64,000 nt of DNA from Rheinheimera sp. A13L (GCF_000217935.1 NZ_AFHI01000006.1:62001-126000), one strand, 5' to 3'; positions 9,444 to 18,928 are shown, counted from the first letter of the stretch. Translations and numbers: made by a program. The notes: generated by a model not told the origin, from the sequence alone.

Positions 9444-10430
9444 ATGATCCCTTTTTCTATTTTAGATTTAGCCCCTGTCTCTTCTGGCAGTTCTGTTGCC
9501 GACAGTTTTGCCAACAGCAAAGCCCTAGCGCAACTGGCAGAGACTTTGGGTTACAAGCGGTACTGGCTGGCTGAACATCACAATATGCCGGGCATCGCCA
9601 GTGCGGCGACCTCTTTGTTGATTAGCCACTTAGCTGCTGCTACTTCGCGTATTCGTTTAGGGGCTGGTGGCATTATGCTACCCAACCATTCACCTTTGGT
9701 TATTGCAGAACAGTTTGGAACTTTGGCTACTTTGTATCCGGACCGCATCGATTTAGGCGTAGGCCGGGCTCCAGGCAGCGATCAGCAAACCGCCCGGGCA
9801 TTGCGGCGCAATAGAATGGAAACTGAAGATCAATTCCCAACAGATATCCTCGAACTGCAACAGTATTTTGGTCCTGTCAAAGCCGATCAACTGGTGCAAG
9901 CGGTACCGGGGCAAAACCTGAATGTACCTTTATGGATTTTAGGTTCAAGCTTATATGGAGCTCAACTGGCCGCTCATTTGGGTTTACCTTTTGCTTTTGC
10001 GTCCCATTTTGCCCCCGCCATGATGTTTCAGGCTGCAACTTTATACCGCAAAGAATTTAAAGCCTCGGCTCAACTGGAAAAACCCTATCTGATGTTGGCG
10101 CTGAATGTATTTGCCGCAGAAACTACAGCAGAAGCCCGGCATCTGTTTACCTCACCTCAACAGCAGTTTGTCAATTTAGTCAGGGGTGTACCGGGTTTAT
10201 TACCAGCACCAGTCGACGATATGAACCACATCTGGCAAGCGCATGAAAAAGCTTATGTTGAAAAAGCTCTGGCTTGTTCAGTGATAGGCAATCCGGCTGA
10301 AGTGAAAAAAGGTTTGCTGGATTTTATTGAACAAACCCATCCGGACGAACTGATGCTCACCAGCATGATGCACGACCCAAAAGCACGGCAAACCAGTTTT
10401 CGGATTGCATCTGAGCTTATCGGTAACTAA
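9444..10430 (+). CDS. LLM-class flavin-dependent oxidoreductase (luciferase-like)
   Basis: A 328-residue monooxygenase-like protein of the bacterial luciferase superfamily, the MsnO8/YhbW-like group. Diagnostic segments are [18 protein letters not shown] near residue 40, [16 protein letters not shown], and [15 protein letters not shown]. Such enzymes use reduced FMN and oxygen; natural substrates of this subgroup are mostly unknown. ATG 9444 follows CGGAG. The gene diverges from the DUF4010 gene, and an inverted repeat of operator type sits in the promoter region. Confidence 0.88.
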   Translation: MIPFSILDLAPVSSGSSVADSFANSKALAQLAETLGYKRYWLAEHHNMPGIASAATSLLISHLAAATSRIRLGAGGIMLPNHSPLVIAEQFGTLATLYPDRIDLGVGRAPGSDQQTARALRRNRMETEDQFPTDILELQQYFGPVKADQLVQAVPGQNLNVPLWILGSSLYGAQLAAHLGLPFAFASHFAPAMMFQAATLYRKEFKASAQLEKPYLMLALNVFAAETTAEARHLFTSPQQQFVNLVRGVPGLLPAPVDDMNHIWQAHEKAYVEKALACSVIGNPAEVKKGLLDFIEQTHPDELMLTSMMHDPKARQTSFRIASELIGN

Positions 10431-10441
10431 CAGCCATGGAG

Positions 10442-10463
10442 AGGCAGAGCTAAAACTCTGCCT
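10442..10463. terminator. possible weak bidirectional hairpin between convergent genes
   Basis: AGGCAGAG, a 6-nt loop and CTCTGCCT form an 8-bp stem between the convergent luciferase-like and DUF481 genes. There is no clear T tract on either side, so terminator activity is uncertain. Confidence 0.35.
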
Positions 10464-10476
10464 TAGGTGGACTCAC

Positions 10477-11463
10477 TCAGAATTTGGCTCCTATGCTGAG
10501 TTTTTGATGTAAATCGCGACTGTCGACAGGAATCACCTGATCCTGTGGTAACACCAAATCAATTTTTGACCAGTCAAAATCCACAGAAAATGACAAACGA
10601 ATACGTTCCGTCAGGTAATAACTCAGGCCCGTACTCAAATTCACATCCTGCTTAAATTTGAGAAAACTCACGGGTTGATTCACTGGCTTTAAATAACTGC
10701 CTTCGTTAAAAAGCTCAAAACTGCTGCCGGGCCATACATAACGCAAATCCCACTCCAGCTGAATATGGCGAAAATCCAGACTTTGCCTGTCCCCCAGCAC
10801 CAGTTCCAACCCGGCCGTATCTTTGAAGTAAGTCCGTTTGATACCGGCCAGAGCTATCAGCTCTACTCTAAGCTCAGCCGTGTCATAAAAGCTGTAACCC
10901 AGGCCTGAACTTAAATCGACATTTTTGTATTCTGAGGCAATAAAATCCTGAGCGTAATCCAGTTTATTACGCCAAAACAGCTGAGGTTGAAAAAAATAGT
11001 CGGCACCGGGATTCAACAGGTATTTGTGGGTTTTCTTCAGCGAATTACTGGTTTCGTAATCGTACTTTCCATCAAAGGTCAATCGCAAATTATCATCACG
11101 TTGCTCAAATGCAGTTTTAAAGCCCAGATTATCCGTGCTGTTGCTACTGCGCTTTTTGCCCGCTGTTAAATCTACACTGGACTGTCTGACTGGCTGGTTT
11201 TTTACCACCGCAGCTTCTGAAGGGACAGCAGCAGGCTTCACTTCAATAGCCGCTATTTTTGGCTGCTCAATACGATCAATCTGAGTTCTGGGTAATTGTA
11301 CTTGTCCTGAATAAGGCAAGTTCAGAAATACAATTTTTTTGTCCTGCTGGGTGATAGTGCCAGTTAATCTGTCACCATTTTTCATCCACACTACAGCAGC
11401 CTGCCCTGTAGACGCTTCACAGCATATACACCATAACAAAGCCACAAAAAGCAGCGTTTTCAT
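10477..11463 (-). CDS. DUF481 family outer-membrane protein
   Basis: A secreted protein with an N-terminal signal peptide (MKTLLFVALLWCICC...), a short domain with WMKNGDRLTGTITQ, and a C-terminal region of about 230 residues with alternating hydrophobic strands ending in a terminal phenylalanine (LSIGAKF), as in outer-membrane barrels. This matches DUF481/YdiY-like salt-stress-induced proteins of unknown function. Starts at 11490 and 11472 are in frame; AAGGAAG at about 11473-11479 could serve 11472 or 11463, and 11463 gives a standard signal peptide. The gene is monocistronic. Confidence 0.78.
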   Translation of the reverse strand: MKTLLFVALLWCICCEASTGQAAVVWMKNGDRLTGTITQQDKKIVFLNLPYSGQVQLPRTQIDRIEQPKIAAIEVKPAAVPSEAAVVKNQPVRQSSVDLTAGKKRSSNSTDNLGFKTAFEQRDDNLRLTFDGKYDYETSNSLKKTHKYLLNPGADYFFQPQLFWRNKLDYAQDFIASEYKNVDLSSGLGYSFYDTAELRVELIALAGIKRTYFKDTAGLELVLGDRQSLDFRHIQLEWDLRYVWPGSSFELFNEGSYLKPVNQPVSFLKFKQDVNLSTGLSYYLTERIRLSFSVDFDWSKIDLVLPQDQVIPVDSRDLHQKLSIGAKF

Positions 11464-11568
11464 CACAGCCATCTTCCTTGTGAAGACCAAACCAAACTTG
11501 AATAGACCGTGAGTTTAACAGCAGTGGATTTGTCAATGCAGCTGCCTCCAGCAAAAAGATATAAAAGA

Positions 11569-11591
11569 AAAAGGAGCACAAGGCTCCTTTT
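11569..11591 (-). terminator. rho-independent terminator after the fasciclin gene
   Basis: A 9-bp stem (AAAAGGAGC with GCTCCTTTT) with a 5-nt loop runs into a T-rich tract when read on the minus strand. It lies about 20 bases after the stop codon of the fasciclin gene. Confidence 0.75.
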
Positions 11592-11611
11592 CAGTCAGTT
11601 TGCGAAACGGG

Positions 11612-12094
11612 TTATTTTGGCAAGACAACAGCATCAATCACATGAATAACACCATTACTGGTTTCAATGTCAGTGCTGATCACCTTAGCGCCGTTTACAT
11701 AAACCACACCTTCTTCGACTGCAATTTTCAAATCCTGACCTTGTACTGTGGTTGCTGAGGTTAATTTCACCACATCTGCAGCCATCACTTTACCTGCCAC
11801 CACATGATAGGTCAGCACATTAGCCAATGCGGCTTTGTCTTTGAGCAAGGCCTCTAAATCTGCTGCCGGCACCTTGGCAAAAGCTGCGTCGTTTGGCGCG
11901 AACACGGTAAAAGGGCCAGTACCTTTTAAGGTATCGACCAAATCAGCCGCTTTTACTGCAGTCACCAGTGTGTTGAAACTGCCTGCCGCTACTGCAGTAT
12001 CAACAATATCAGCCTTGGCAGAAGCGTAAGATGCAGCAGAGACAACTAAAGCTGCAGAGAGAACGGTTAAATTCAATAATGAGCGAAATTTCAT
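11612..12094 (-). CDS. secreted fasciclin-domain protein
   Basis: A 160-residue protein with a signal peptide cleaved near SYASA and one fasciclin (FAS1) domain. The two conserved FAS1 segments are present: [17 protein letters not shown] and a C-terminal [14 protein letters not shown], with YHVVAGKV between. Bacterial proteins of this type are periplasmic or extracellular adhesion-like proteins of poorly defined role. The frame runs on to 12226, but AAAGGAA lies 6-7 bases before ATG 12094 and the signal peptide starts there. It is a single gene with its own terminator. Confidence 0.9.
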   Translation of the reverse strand: MKFRSLLNLTVLSAALVVSAASYASAKADIVDTAVAAGSFNTLVTAVKAADLVDTLKGTGPFTVFAPNDAAFAKVPAADLEALLKDKAALANVLTYHVVAGKVMAADVVKLTSATTVQGQDLKIAVEEGVVYVNGAKVISTDIETSNGVIHVIDAVVLPK

Positions 12095-12255
12095 TCTGAT
12101 TTCCTTTTTTGTTGAACATAAAACCCGCAATAACAAACGGGACAGATGTTCAAAAGGATCAGAAGTATATTTCTTTATTTTCCATAAACTTAAGCTAAAT
12201 TTAACCGTAATACGCTGTAAAACCAAAATGGTTTATTTAAGCCAGTTTTGAAAAT

Positions 12256-12729
12256 TCAGCTTTTGTCTTTTTGTGTTTGCGTAAGTTGCCAGCAGCGTGA
12301 CTCATGCCGTGTTACAGCCCCGAAGTCAATTGAAAATCCATTCGCTTCCAGCGCAGCTAAAGCTTCATCCTCATGATCTGTTGGATGAAAAACTTCAGAG
12401 GTGTTTTCGGCATTTAAGCTTTTTAAGGTTTGCTCAATTTGCCAGCGGCCTATGACATCAGAAGGCCAAAGTACATATTCCAGAGTCAAACCTCGTTTTA
12501 AATCCTGTTGCAGCAAATGCACCATCAACTGCTGACTCTGGGCTGCAGTAACAGACCAATGGCGTAAATCCACAATACGAGCCCATGGCTTGCCTTGCAT
12601 AGTTTGGCAAAACTGCTCCAAAGCTTCGGCATAGCGGGCCGTCAGATAGTCTTCGTGAATACCTTTAAAACACACATAAAGCGCATTTTTGCTGCACCTG
12701 AGTTCCAGTGATGACAAAAAACCATTCAT
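12256..12729 (-). CDS. hypothetical protein, possibly STAS-like
   Basis: I do not recognise this 157-residue soluble protein with confidence. It has no signal peptide or membrane segment. The middle segment GKPWARIVDLRHW followed by a helix, and the acidic/aromatic C-terminal part, recall small SpoIIAA/STAS-like or DUF proteins that measure a self-versus-neighbour value, but this is only an impression. The ribosome site before ATG 12729 is weak. The gene diverges from the ArsR regulator, with a possible dispersed repeat between them. Confidence 0.6.
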   Translation of the reverse strand: MNGFLSSLELRCSKNALYVCFKGIHEDYLTARYAEALEQFCQTMQGKPWARIVDLRHWSVTAAQSQQLMVHLLQQDLKRGLTLEYVLWPSDVIGRWQIEQTLKSLNAENTSEVFHPTDHEDEALAALEANGFSIDFGAVTRHESRCWQLTQTQKDKS

Positions 12730-12814
12730 AACAAGTCTTGATTAATCAGCTCTATCTGAGCATAGCAGCAGATATATACATCATCCTTGAACCTGCAGCT
12801 TTGTTGACTTCACT

Positions 12815-12885
12815 CCTCGCCCCAGTCACATAGGACGACTATGCTCCTGGGGTCTCGTTTACTCGTCGCCTCCCTGCATATTCAA
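12815..12885. repeat. candidate dispersed palindromic repeat
   Basis: Nested inverted repeats lie in the intergenic region: outer CCCCAG (12819-12824) with CTGGGG (12846-12851), inner CATAG (12828-12832) with CTATG (12838-12842). From memory, marine Gammaproteobacteria such as Shewanella and Pseudoalteromonas have dispersed elements of this style (TCACATAG...CTATG CTCC...GGGG followed by CTCGTCGCC). No second copy was noticed in this window. Confidence 0.4.
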
Positions 12886-12930
12886 TGATTTCGCCTACAA
12901 ATGTACCGACCGGAACAAAATAAAGATTGC

Positions 12931-12973
12931 ATATCGAAAACTCGCGATATATAGTTCGTTACATCGCGATATA
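12931..12973. promoter_or_regulatory. candidate ArsR operator region
   Basis: The 20 to 60 bases before the ArsR start hold two direct copies of TCGCGATATA (12942-12951 and 12964-12973). ATATCG (12931-12936) also pairs with CGATAT (12945-12950) as an inverted repeat. ArsR-type repressors commonly bind such AT-rich inverted repeats over their own promoter, so autoregulation of the ArsR-oxidoreductase operon is likely. Confidence 0.5.
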
Positions 12974-12990
12974 AGTATATGGATTAAACG

Positions 12991-13296
12991 ATGAGCTCTG
13001 CAGAACTCGACGAGATGATCAAAGCCCTGTCCCACCCTGTGCGGCGGGACATTTTAAACTGGCTGAAACAACCTGAAGTCTATTTTGCTGATCAAGAGCA
13101 CCCTCTGAGTTTTGGGGTGTGCGCCGGTAAAATTGACCAGAAAACAGGCTTGTCTCAGTCCACAGTCTCAGCCCATCTGGCCACTTTGCAACGAGCTGGA
13201 TTTATCAGCAGCAAAAAAATAGGCCAGTGGAGTTTTTTCTCGCGTAATGAAGAGGTTATTCAACAATTTCTGGCGCGGTTAACTGATCAACTTTAA
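12991..13296 (+). CDS. ArsR-family transcriptional regulator
   Basis: A 101-residue winged-helix regulator. The N-terminal helix IKALSHPVRRDILNWL and recognition helix region TGLSQSTVSAHLATLQRAGFI are typical of ArsR-type repressors. No metal-site ELCVC-type motif is present; the only cysteine is in FGVCAGKI, so it may be redox or electrophile sensing, or ligand-free. It starts 11 bases before the old yellow enzyme gene's start is reached (stop 13296, next ATG 13307), so the pair is an operon. It is likely an autorepressor controlling the flavoenzyme. Confidence 0.88.
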   Translation: MSSAELDEMIKALSHPVRRDILNWLKQPEVYFADQEHPLSFGVCAGKIDQKTGLSQSTVSAHLATLQRAGFISSKKIGQWSFFSRNEEVIQQFLARLTDQL

Positions 13297-13306
13297 GGAA
13301 TTACAG

Positions 13307-14359
13307 ATGCCAACTTTATTTGATACCCTCACCCTGGGTGATTTAACTCTGAAAAACCGTATTGTGATGGCGCCTTTAACCCGCTGTCGCGCCGACGAAG
13401 GCCGTGTGCCCAATGCCATGATGGCTGAGTATTATGCCCAGCGCAGCAGCGCAGGTTTAATTTTATCCGAAGCCACATCAGTCACAGCTATGGGTGTGGG
13501 TTACCCTGACACACCGGGTATTTGGTCTGACGCCCAAGTGCAAGGCTGGAAGCTGATCACTGACGCAGTGCACGAAGCGGGCAGCCGTATTTTCCTGCAG
13601 CTGTGGCATGTAGGTCGTATTTCCGATCCATCTTACTTAAATGGCGCACAACCTGTAGCACCAAGCGCAGTGCGTCCGGCCGGTCATATCAGCCTGGTAC
13701 GTCCGCTGAAAGATTATGACGAACCACGGGCTTTAACTCTGGCTGAAATTAAAGAGGTAGTACAAGCCTATCGTCAGGGCGCTATCAACGCCAAAGCTGC
13801 TGGTTTTGATGGTGTGCATATACATGGTGCCAATGGTTATTTACTCGACCAGTTTTTACAGGACAGCACTAATTTACGTGACGACGAATACGGTGGTTCC
13901 TTAGAAAACCGTGCCCGTCTGATGCTGGAAGTGACAGACGCCTGTATTGACGTCTGGGGCAAAGACAGAGTCGCCATGCATTTAGCGCCCCGGATGGATG
14001 CTCACGATATGGGTGATTCCAATCGCACAGCCACTTTTGGTTATGTCGCCACAGAGCTGGGTAAAAGAGGTATAGCTTTTATCTCTACCCGTGAACATGC
14101 AGCTGACGACAGCATCACGCCGCTGATCAAACAGCTGTTTGGTGGACCAGTGATTGCGAATGAAAAATTCAGCAAAGCAGAAGCGAATCAGTGGCTGGCC
14201 GAAGGTAAAGCCGACGCAGTAGCCTTTGGTATTCCTTTTATTGCCAACCCGGATTTACCAAAACGCTTAGAGCTGGATGCCCCACTCAACGAGCCACGCA
14301 AAGAACTGTTTTACGGTAAAGGCCCGTTAGGTTATACCGATTATCCAACCTTAGCCTAG
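13307..14359 (+). CDS. nemA: alkene reductase / N-ethylmaleimide reductase (old yellow enzyme)
   Basis: A 350-residue FMN-dependent NAD(P)H oxidoreductase reducing activated C=C bonds and nitro compounds. Old yellow enzyme signatures are clear: LKNRIVMAPLTRCRA at the N-terminus, LQLWHVGRIS, the substrate-binding HIHGANGYLLDQFLQ with the His/Asn pair, and the following DEYGGSLENRARL. AAGGA precedes ATG 13307. It lies directly behind the ArsR regulator, an arrangement that suggests induction by electrophiles. A terminator follows. Confidence 0.93.
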   Translation: MPTLFDTLTLGDLTLKNRIVMAPLTRCRADEGRVPNAMMAEYYAQRSSAGLILSEATSVTAMGVGYPDTPGIWSDAQVQGWKLITDAVHEAGSRIFLQLWHVGRISDPSYLNGAQPVAPSAVRPAGHISLVRPLKDYDEPRALTLAEIKEVVQAYRQGAINAKAAGFDGVHIHGANGYLLDQFLQDSTNLRDDEYGGSLENRARLMLEVTDACIDVWGKDRVAMHLAPRMDAHDMGDSNRTATFGYVATELGKRGIAFISTREHAADDSITPLIKQLFGGPVIANEKFSKAEANQWLAEGKADAVAFGIPFIANPDLPKRLELDAPLNEPRKELFYGKGPLGYTDYPTLA

Positions 14360-14375
14360 TTTTCTTCACAGAAAC

Positions 14376-14406
14376 AAAGGCCAGCTTCCATGCTGGCCTT
14401 TTCGTT
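14376..14406. terminator. bidirectional terminator between nemA and the PepSY gene
   Basis: AAAGGCCAGC, a 6-nt loop and GCTGGCCTTT make a 10-bp perfect stem, with T-rich sequence to the right and A-rich to the left. It can stop transcription from both convergent genes. Confidence 0.8.
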
Positions 14407-15864
14407 TTAGTGCAGCCAGGACCTATTCTGCCAGAACCTCAGCAGAACAAAAGCAAACAACGACAATACCAGTAGCGGAAACAGCATCACCAACAGCAGC
14501 AAACTCAGCTTTAAGCCCCAGGGTAAATTATCTGAGCTTTGCAAAGCTGGTAACCAGCGTCCTGGTTTTCTGCGTCGCCACCATAGGGTTAAACCTGCAA
14601 TTAAAGCCGTCAGTACCAGCAAACAAAACAGCAAATTCAGCCACTGATTCCAGACCCCGTATTGCCGCCCTAAATGGGTCATAGTGCCCCACTCCACCAC
14701 TTTGGCTAAGGCCGAATAACGTTGCCAGCCAATATCATCCAGCAATTCTCCATTAGCAGGATCTATATAGAGTGTCTGCTGGCCTTCGGCTTTGTCCGGT
14801 ATATAGTTGATTTTAAATACATCTTTTTCTGTTGCCGGATAAAAAATCCGTACACCCGGACCATAAGTTTCCAGCGCCAGTCGGGTCAGATAAGGTTCCG
14901 CCTTGCTGATATCCGGCTGTTGTGGTTCAGATGTTAATCCGTGCAACTCCGAATGTTGAAGATGGGCTGGTTGCGGCGCCGGATACTGCTGTGTCACCCA
15001 GGATCCATTGCCTCCGGTAACATGCACTTGTGCTGAGTCTGTTGCAGACTGCGCCAGATGTTCATGATGAGGATCCACAGCTCTGCTTTTCACAGTGTCG
15101 GGCAAATGAAAGTTTGGCGATGGAGTGACCCAGTGCCACTCTGGACTAAAGTCTCGACCTAACTTTGCAAACTGCTGACCCCAAAAGGTCGACCATGGCA
15201 TACCGCTGAGTACCAAAAATGCCAAAGCGAATGAGCTGACAAGCGCCAGAACTGCGTGCCAGTCACGCCAGTGCACCCGACCATCACCGCGTTTTCTTGG
15301 CACTAAAACCCCGGCAAGCCGCCAGTGTTTCGGCCACCAGAGCCAGCCACCTGTCAGCAGTAAGAATAAAGTCCAGCATGACATCCACTCGACAATATAA
15401 GCCCCTGTTGTGCCAGCTATCAGTACAGCATGCAGACGCCGCATTATGGCCATTGGTTGAGTTGTGGGGTCAATATCAGCCTGCACTGCTAAACGGTATG
15501 GGTCCAGATAAATCAGATGTACCGCATCAGGCGCGGTAAGTTGCCAGCGCACGGCCTGAGTTGGAGCCTGAGCTAACATCACTCTGTTGATGCTCCAATC
15601 CGGATACTGCTGACGCAGGTAGTCTTGCTGCTGCGCTAATGTGGCGGCAGTACCTTGTGGTTTTACCTGATAGGCATCCTGCTGCCACCACTGATCAAAT
15701 TCACGGTCAAATAAGTAAGCACAGCCGGTGACCACCAAAACCAACAATACGGGCGCTATCATCAGCGCAGACCAGCCATGCCAGAAAAAAACCGCTCTTT
15801 GAGCAGCGGCGGCACGCTGTTCTCTCTGCTGCTGTTGTGGGGCAGGAGTAGTGAGTTCAGCCAT
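14407..15864 (-). CDS. PepSY-domain inner-membrane protein (PiuB-like)
   Basis: A 485-residue membrane protein of the PepSY/PiuB family, often annotated as iron-regulated membrane protein or ferric-siderophore reductase. It has an N-terminal helix (HGWSALMIAPVLLVLVVTG), a long periplasmic region with PepSY-like segments (LIYLDPYRLAVQADIDPTT and TLYIDPANGELLDDIG), then three further helices with RLHAVLIAG and MTHLGRQYGVWNQW, which could hold haem-ligand histidines. The frame extends to 15873; ATG 15864 begins MAELTTPAP. No TonB receptor is adjacent, so an iron role is only inferred from the family. Confidence 0.82.
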   Translation of the reverse strand: MAELTTPAPQQQQREQRAAAAQRAVFFWHGWSALMIAPVLLVLVVTGCAYLFDREFDQWWQQDAYQVKPQGTAATLAQQQDYLRQQYPDWSINRVMLAQAPTQAVRWQLTAPDAVHLIYLDPYRLAVQADIDPTTQPMAIMRRLHAVLIAGTTGAYIVEWMSCWTLFLLLTGGWLWWPKHWRLAGVLVPRKRGDGRVHWRDWHAVLALVSSFALAFLVLSGMPWSTFWGQQFAKLGRDFSPEWHWVTPSPNFHLPDTVKSRAVDPHHEHLAQSATDSAQVHVTGGNGSWVTQQYPAPQPAHLQHSELHGLTSEPQQPDISKAEPYLTRLALETYGPGVRIFYPATEKDVFKINYIPDKAEGQQTLYIDPANGELLDDIGWQRYSALAKVVEWGTMTHLGRQYGVWNQWLNLLFCLLVLTALIAGLTLWWRRRKPGRWLPALQSSDNLPWGLKLSLLLLVMLFPLLVLSLFAFVLLRFWQNRSWLH

Positions 15865-15880
15865 AATGATCATCAGCCAT
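15861..15880. promoter_or_regulatory. weak Fur-box-like sequence at the PepSY gene start
   Basis: CATAATGATCATCAGCCAT overlaps the PepSY start and matches about 12 of 19 positions of the Fur consensus. PiuB-type genes are often iron-repressed, which makes the match notable, but its quality is low and its position over the start codon is unusual. Confidence 0.25.
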
Positions 15881-16240
15881 AGCTGAAAAAGAAAATGCAG
15901 AACAAAGCAGACTTAGCAGAATGCGACGGGGAAATGGCATAAAAAATAACGCCTTAGCATGAAAAGGTTAACTGGGCGTTAGTTTTACACAAGGGGCAGT
16001 GTCAACCCATGCGACATATTGTCGCAGTTAAAGGGAGTAGATAAATTGTTTCACTGACCAGTGTAGTACTACAGCGCCTTGCCCATTGCGGCATAGATCA
16101 GTATGCTACCGCGATTTTTTAACAGTGCAGTTTTACTGCTTAGCTGGCAAAAACTGAAAACCGCAAGGCTAATGCCGCCGTATACTAAGTCGTGAACTAA
16201 AGCTTGTCCTGAGGCAGCTTAAATAGTAGTGGAGTGATAA
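15881..16240. other. intergenic stretch with one palindrome
   Basis: No gene was found between the PepSY gene and the small ORF at 16241. The main structure is a 17-base inverted repeat at 16010-16026, listed separately. Confidence 0.5.
16010..16026. promoter_or_regulatory. palindrome TGCGACA-TAT-TGTCGCA
   Basis: Perfect 7-bp arms with a 3-base centre, the size of a dimeric regulator operator. Eleven bases of it (ATATTGTCGCA) recur at 16770-16780 in the region before fusA. The cognate regulator is not identifiable here. Confidence 0.4.
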
Positions 16241-16426
16241 GTGCTGACCGATATGTTGTTATTTACAGCCCGACTGGGTTTGTTACTGCTGTTGTTGATC
16301 AATCTGATTTACGTGTTTTTCCCTGGTGCAGAGATCACAAAAGAGAAAAGAACAGAGCAATTGATCGAACATTGCATTTTGGCAATGACTGGCCTCGTTG
16401 GCTTAGCCGTGCTTCAATTCGTCTGA
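16241..16426 (+). CDS. possible small membrane protein (GTG start)
   Basis: A 61-codon frame begins with GTG 16241, six bases after GGAG. It encodes two hydrophobic helices (LFTARLGLLLLLLINLIYVFF and LAMTGLVGLAVLQFV in part) separated by a charged loop. Hydrophobic pattern and ribosome site support a small inner-membrane protein, but I do not recognise a family and an overlapping frame is also open. Moderate to low confidence. Confidence 0.4.
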   Translation: MLTDMLLFTARLGLLLLLLINLIYVFFPGAEITKEKRTEQLIEHCILAMTGLVGLAVLQFV

Positions 16427-16812
16427 TTTTTTGGCGCAGCATCCCCCCTGATTCGAATGCCTGCTGTGCAGGCGTTCACTCTTGTGCTCTTTATCAGCCT
16501 GCAGATTGACTCATTTTTATCACATCAGTTACCCATCTGGCAGGCTACACTGCTGAAATACCAGATTTCTGCACGCCACTCAGCTTTGTTTTCAGAAAAA
16601 TATCACCGCAGAAACACTGCTGTAACCTGCGTCATTTAAGCTTCTGAGCCTTGGAGTGACAGCATGCGACACTGGGGCGAATTCAAGTTCAGCCAGCCCT
16701 GCTAAACGCGGACATAAAATTCATAGATACAGGTGATTTTTTTTCGGGCAAATCGGAATAATTTCCTGTATATTGTCGCACTATTTTCAAACCCTAGTTT
16801 ATAGAGATTACT
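16427..16812. other. intergenic region upstream of fusA
   Basis: No convincing gene is present; short frames lack ribosome sites. The fusA promoter probably lies near the end, with a TATATT -10-like hexamer at 16769-16774 overlapping the sequence ATATTGTCGCA that is also found in the palindrome at 16010-16026. Confidence 0.4.
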
Positions 16813-18912
16813 ATGTCAGCAGATTTATCCTTATACAGAAACATTGGTATCTTCGCCCACGTTGATGCCGGCAAAACCACTACTACCGAGCGTATCCTGA
16901 AACTGACCGGTAAAATCCACAAGCTGGGCGAAGTTCACGAAGGTGAATCAACCACTGACTTCATGGAACAGGAAGCTGAGCGTGGTATTACTATCCAGTC
17001 AGCGGCAGTAAGCTGCTACTGGAAAGGCTACCGTTTCAACGTTATCGATACACCAGGCCACGTTGACTTCACAGTTGAAGTGTACCGTTCTCTGAAAGTA
17101 TTAGATGGTGGTATCGGTGTATTCTGTGGTTCTGGTGGTGTTGAACCTCAGTCAGAAACTAACTGGCGTTATGCGAACGACGCAAAAGTATCTCGTCTGA
17201 TTTTCGTAAACAAGCTGGACCGTATCGGTGCTGATTTCCTGCGTGTTACAGAACAGGTGAAAAAAGTTCTGGGCGCTCAGCCGCTGATCATGGTTCTGCC
17301 AATCGGTCGTGAAGATACTTTTGTTGGTGTTGTTGATCTGCTGACTGAAAAAGCGTACGTGTGGGATGACTCTGGCCAGCCAGAAAACTACACTGTGACT
17401 GATATCCCTGCTGATATGCTGGACGACGTTGAAATGTACCGTCAGCAACTGATTGAAACTGCAGTAGAACAAGACGATGACCTGTTAATGGCTTATATGG
17501 AAGGTGAACAACCTACTATTGAACAGATCAAAGCTTGTATCCGTAAAGGTACCCGTGATCTGGCCTTCTTCCCAACTTTCTGTGGTTCAGCCTTTAAAAA
17601 CAAAGGTATGCAGTTAGTGCTGGATGCTGTTGTTGATTACTTACCATCACCAACTGAAGTAAACCCACAGCCACTGACTGACGAAGAAGGTGCTCCAACT
17701 GGCGAATACGCTATCGTTTCTGCTGATGAGCCGTTCCGCGCTTTAGCATTCAAAATCATGGATGACCGTTTCGGCGCCCTGACCTTTATCCGTATTTACT
17801 CTGGTGTACTGAACAAGGGTGATACCCTGCTGAACTCGTTCACAGGTAAAACAGAACGTATCGGCCGTATGGTTGAGATGCACGCGAATGACCGTACTGA
17901 CCTGACCACTGCTCAGGCTGGTGACATCATTGCGCTGGTAGGTCTGAAAAACAACACCCAGACTGGCCACACCCTGTGTGATCCAAAACACGAATGTACT
18001 TTAGAACCAATGATCTTCCCAGAGCCGGTAATTTCTATCTCTGTAACTCCAAAAGACAAAGGTTCTGTTGAGAAAATGAGTATCGCGATCGGTAAGATGG
18101 TTTCAGAAGATCCAACTTTCCGTGTTGAAACTGATCCGGATTCAGGCGAAACCATCCTCAAAGGTATGGGTGAACTGCACTTAGATATCAAAGTAGACAT
18201 CTTAAAACGTACTTACGGTGTTGAATTAGTAGTAGGTCAACCACAGGTTGCTTACCGCGAAACTATCACTCGTGAAGTTGAAGACAGCTACACGCACAAG
18301 AAGCAATCTGGTGGTTCAGGTCAATACGGTAAAATCGACTACCGCATTCGTCCGGGCGAGCAAAACTCTGGCTTCAAGTTCATCTCTTCTACTGTTGGTG
18401 GTAGCGTTCCAAAAGAATTCATGCCAGCCATCGAGAAAGGTTTTGCTTCAATGATGAGCACTGGTACTTTAGCTGGCTTCCCGGTATTAGACGTTGAAGT
18501 TGAAGTATTCGACGGTGGTTTCCACGCAGTTGACTCTTCAGCCATCGCGTTCGAAATCGCTGCTAAAGGCGCTTTCCGTCAGTCAATTCCAAAAGCTGGC
18601 GCACAACTGCTTGAGCCAATCATGAAAGTTGACGTCTTCACTCCTGAAGATCATGTAGGTGATGTAATCGGTGACTTAAACCGTCGTCGTGGCATGATCT
18701 CTGGTCAGGAAGCTGGCGTAACTGGCGTACGTATCAAAGGCGACGTACCACTGTCTGAGATGTTCGGTTACATCTCTACACTGCGTACTATGACTTCTGG
18801 TCGTGGTCAGTTCTCTATGGAATTCTCTCACTACTCACCATGTCCACAAAACGTGGCTGATACTGTGATTGCAAAAGAGAAAGAAAAGAAAGCTGCCGCT
18901 GCTAAGAACTAA
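16813..18912 (+). CDS. fusA: elongation factor G, second (EF-G2) type
   Basis: A 699-residue translational GTPase. G motifs are visible: [15 protein letters not shown] at residues 15-29, the switch I threonine in [18 protein letters not shown], and NKLDR. Domains II to V follow, including [16 protein letters not shown] and [25 protein letters not shown] in place of [15 protein letters not shown], and the standalone setting away from rpsL/rpsG/tuf point to the second EF-G found in many Gammaproteobacteria, which may act in ribosome recycling or translocation under stress. Codon use is strongly biased, suggesting high expression. A strong terminator follows. Confidence 0.93.
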   Translation: MSADLSLYRNIGIFAHVDAGKTTTTERILKLTGKIHKLGEVHEGESTTDFMEQEAERGITIQSAAVSCYWKGYRFNVIDTPGHVDFTVEVYRSLKVLDGGIGVFCGSGGVEPQSETNWRYANDAKVSRLIFVNKLDRIGADFLRVTEQVKKVLGAQPLIMVLPIGREDTFVGVVDLLTEKAYVWDDSGQPENYTVTDIPADMLDDVEMYRQQLIETAVEQDDDLLMAYMEGEQPTIEQIKACIRKGTRDLAFFPTFCGSAFKNKGMQLVLDAVVDYLPSPTEVNPQPLTDEEGAPTGEYAIVSADEPFRALAFKIMDDRFGALTFIRIYSGVLNKGDTLLNSFTGKTERIGRMVEMHANDRTDLTTAQAGDIIALVGLKNNTQTGHTLCDPKHECTLEPMIFPEPVISISVTPKDKGSVEKMSIAIGKMVSEDPTFRVETDPDSGETILKGMGELHLDIKVDILKRTYGVELVVGQPQVAYRETITREVEDSYTHKKQSGGSGQYGKIDYRIRPGEQNSGFKFISSTVGGSVPKEFMPAIEKGFASMMSTGTLAGFPVLDVEVEVFDGGFHAVDSSAIAFEIAAKGAFRQSIPKAGAQLLEPIMKVDVFTPEDHVGDVIGDLNRRRGMISGQEAGVTGVRIKGDVPLSEMFGYISTLRTMTSGRGQFSMEFSHYSPCPQNVADTVIAKEKEKKAAAAKN

Positions 18913-18928
18913 TTAGCCGCTAAAGCAT

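Noticed and set aside
16234-16639. Overlapping frames at 16234-16509 and 16457-16639
   Set aside because: No ribosome sites and unlikely amino acid composition; the 16241 frame is the best of the region.
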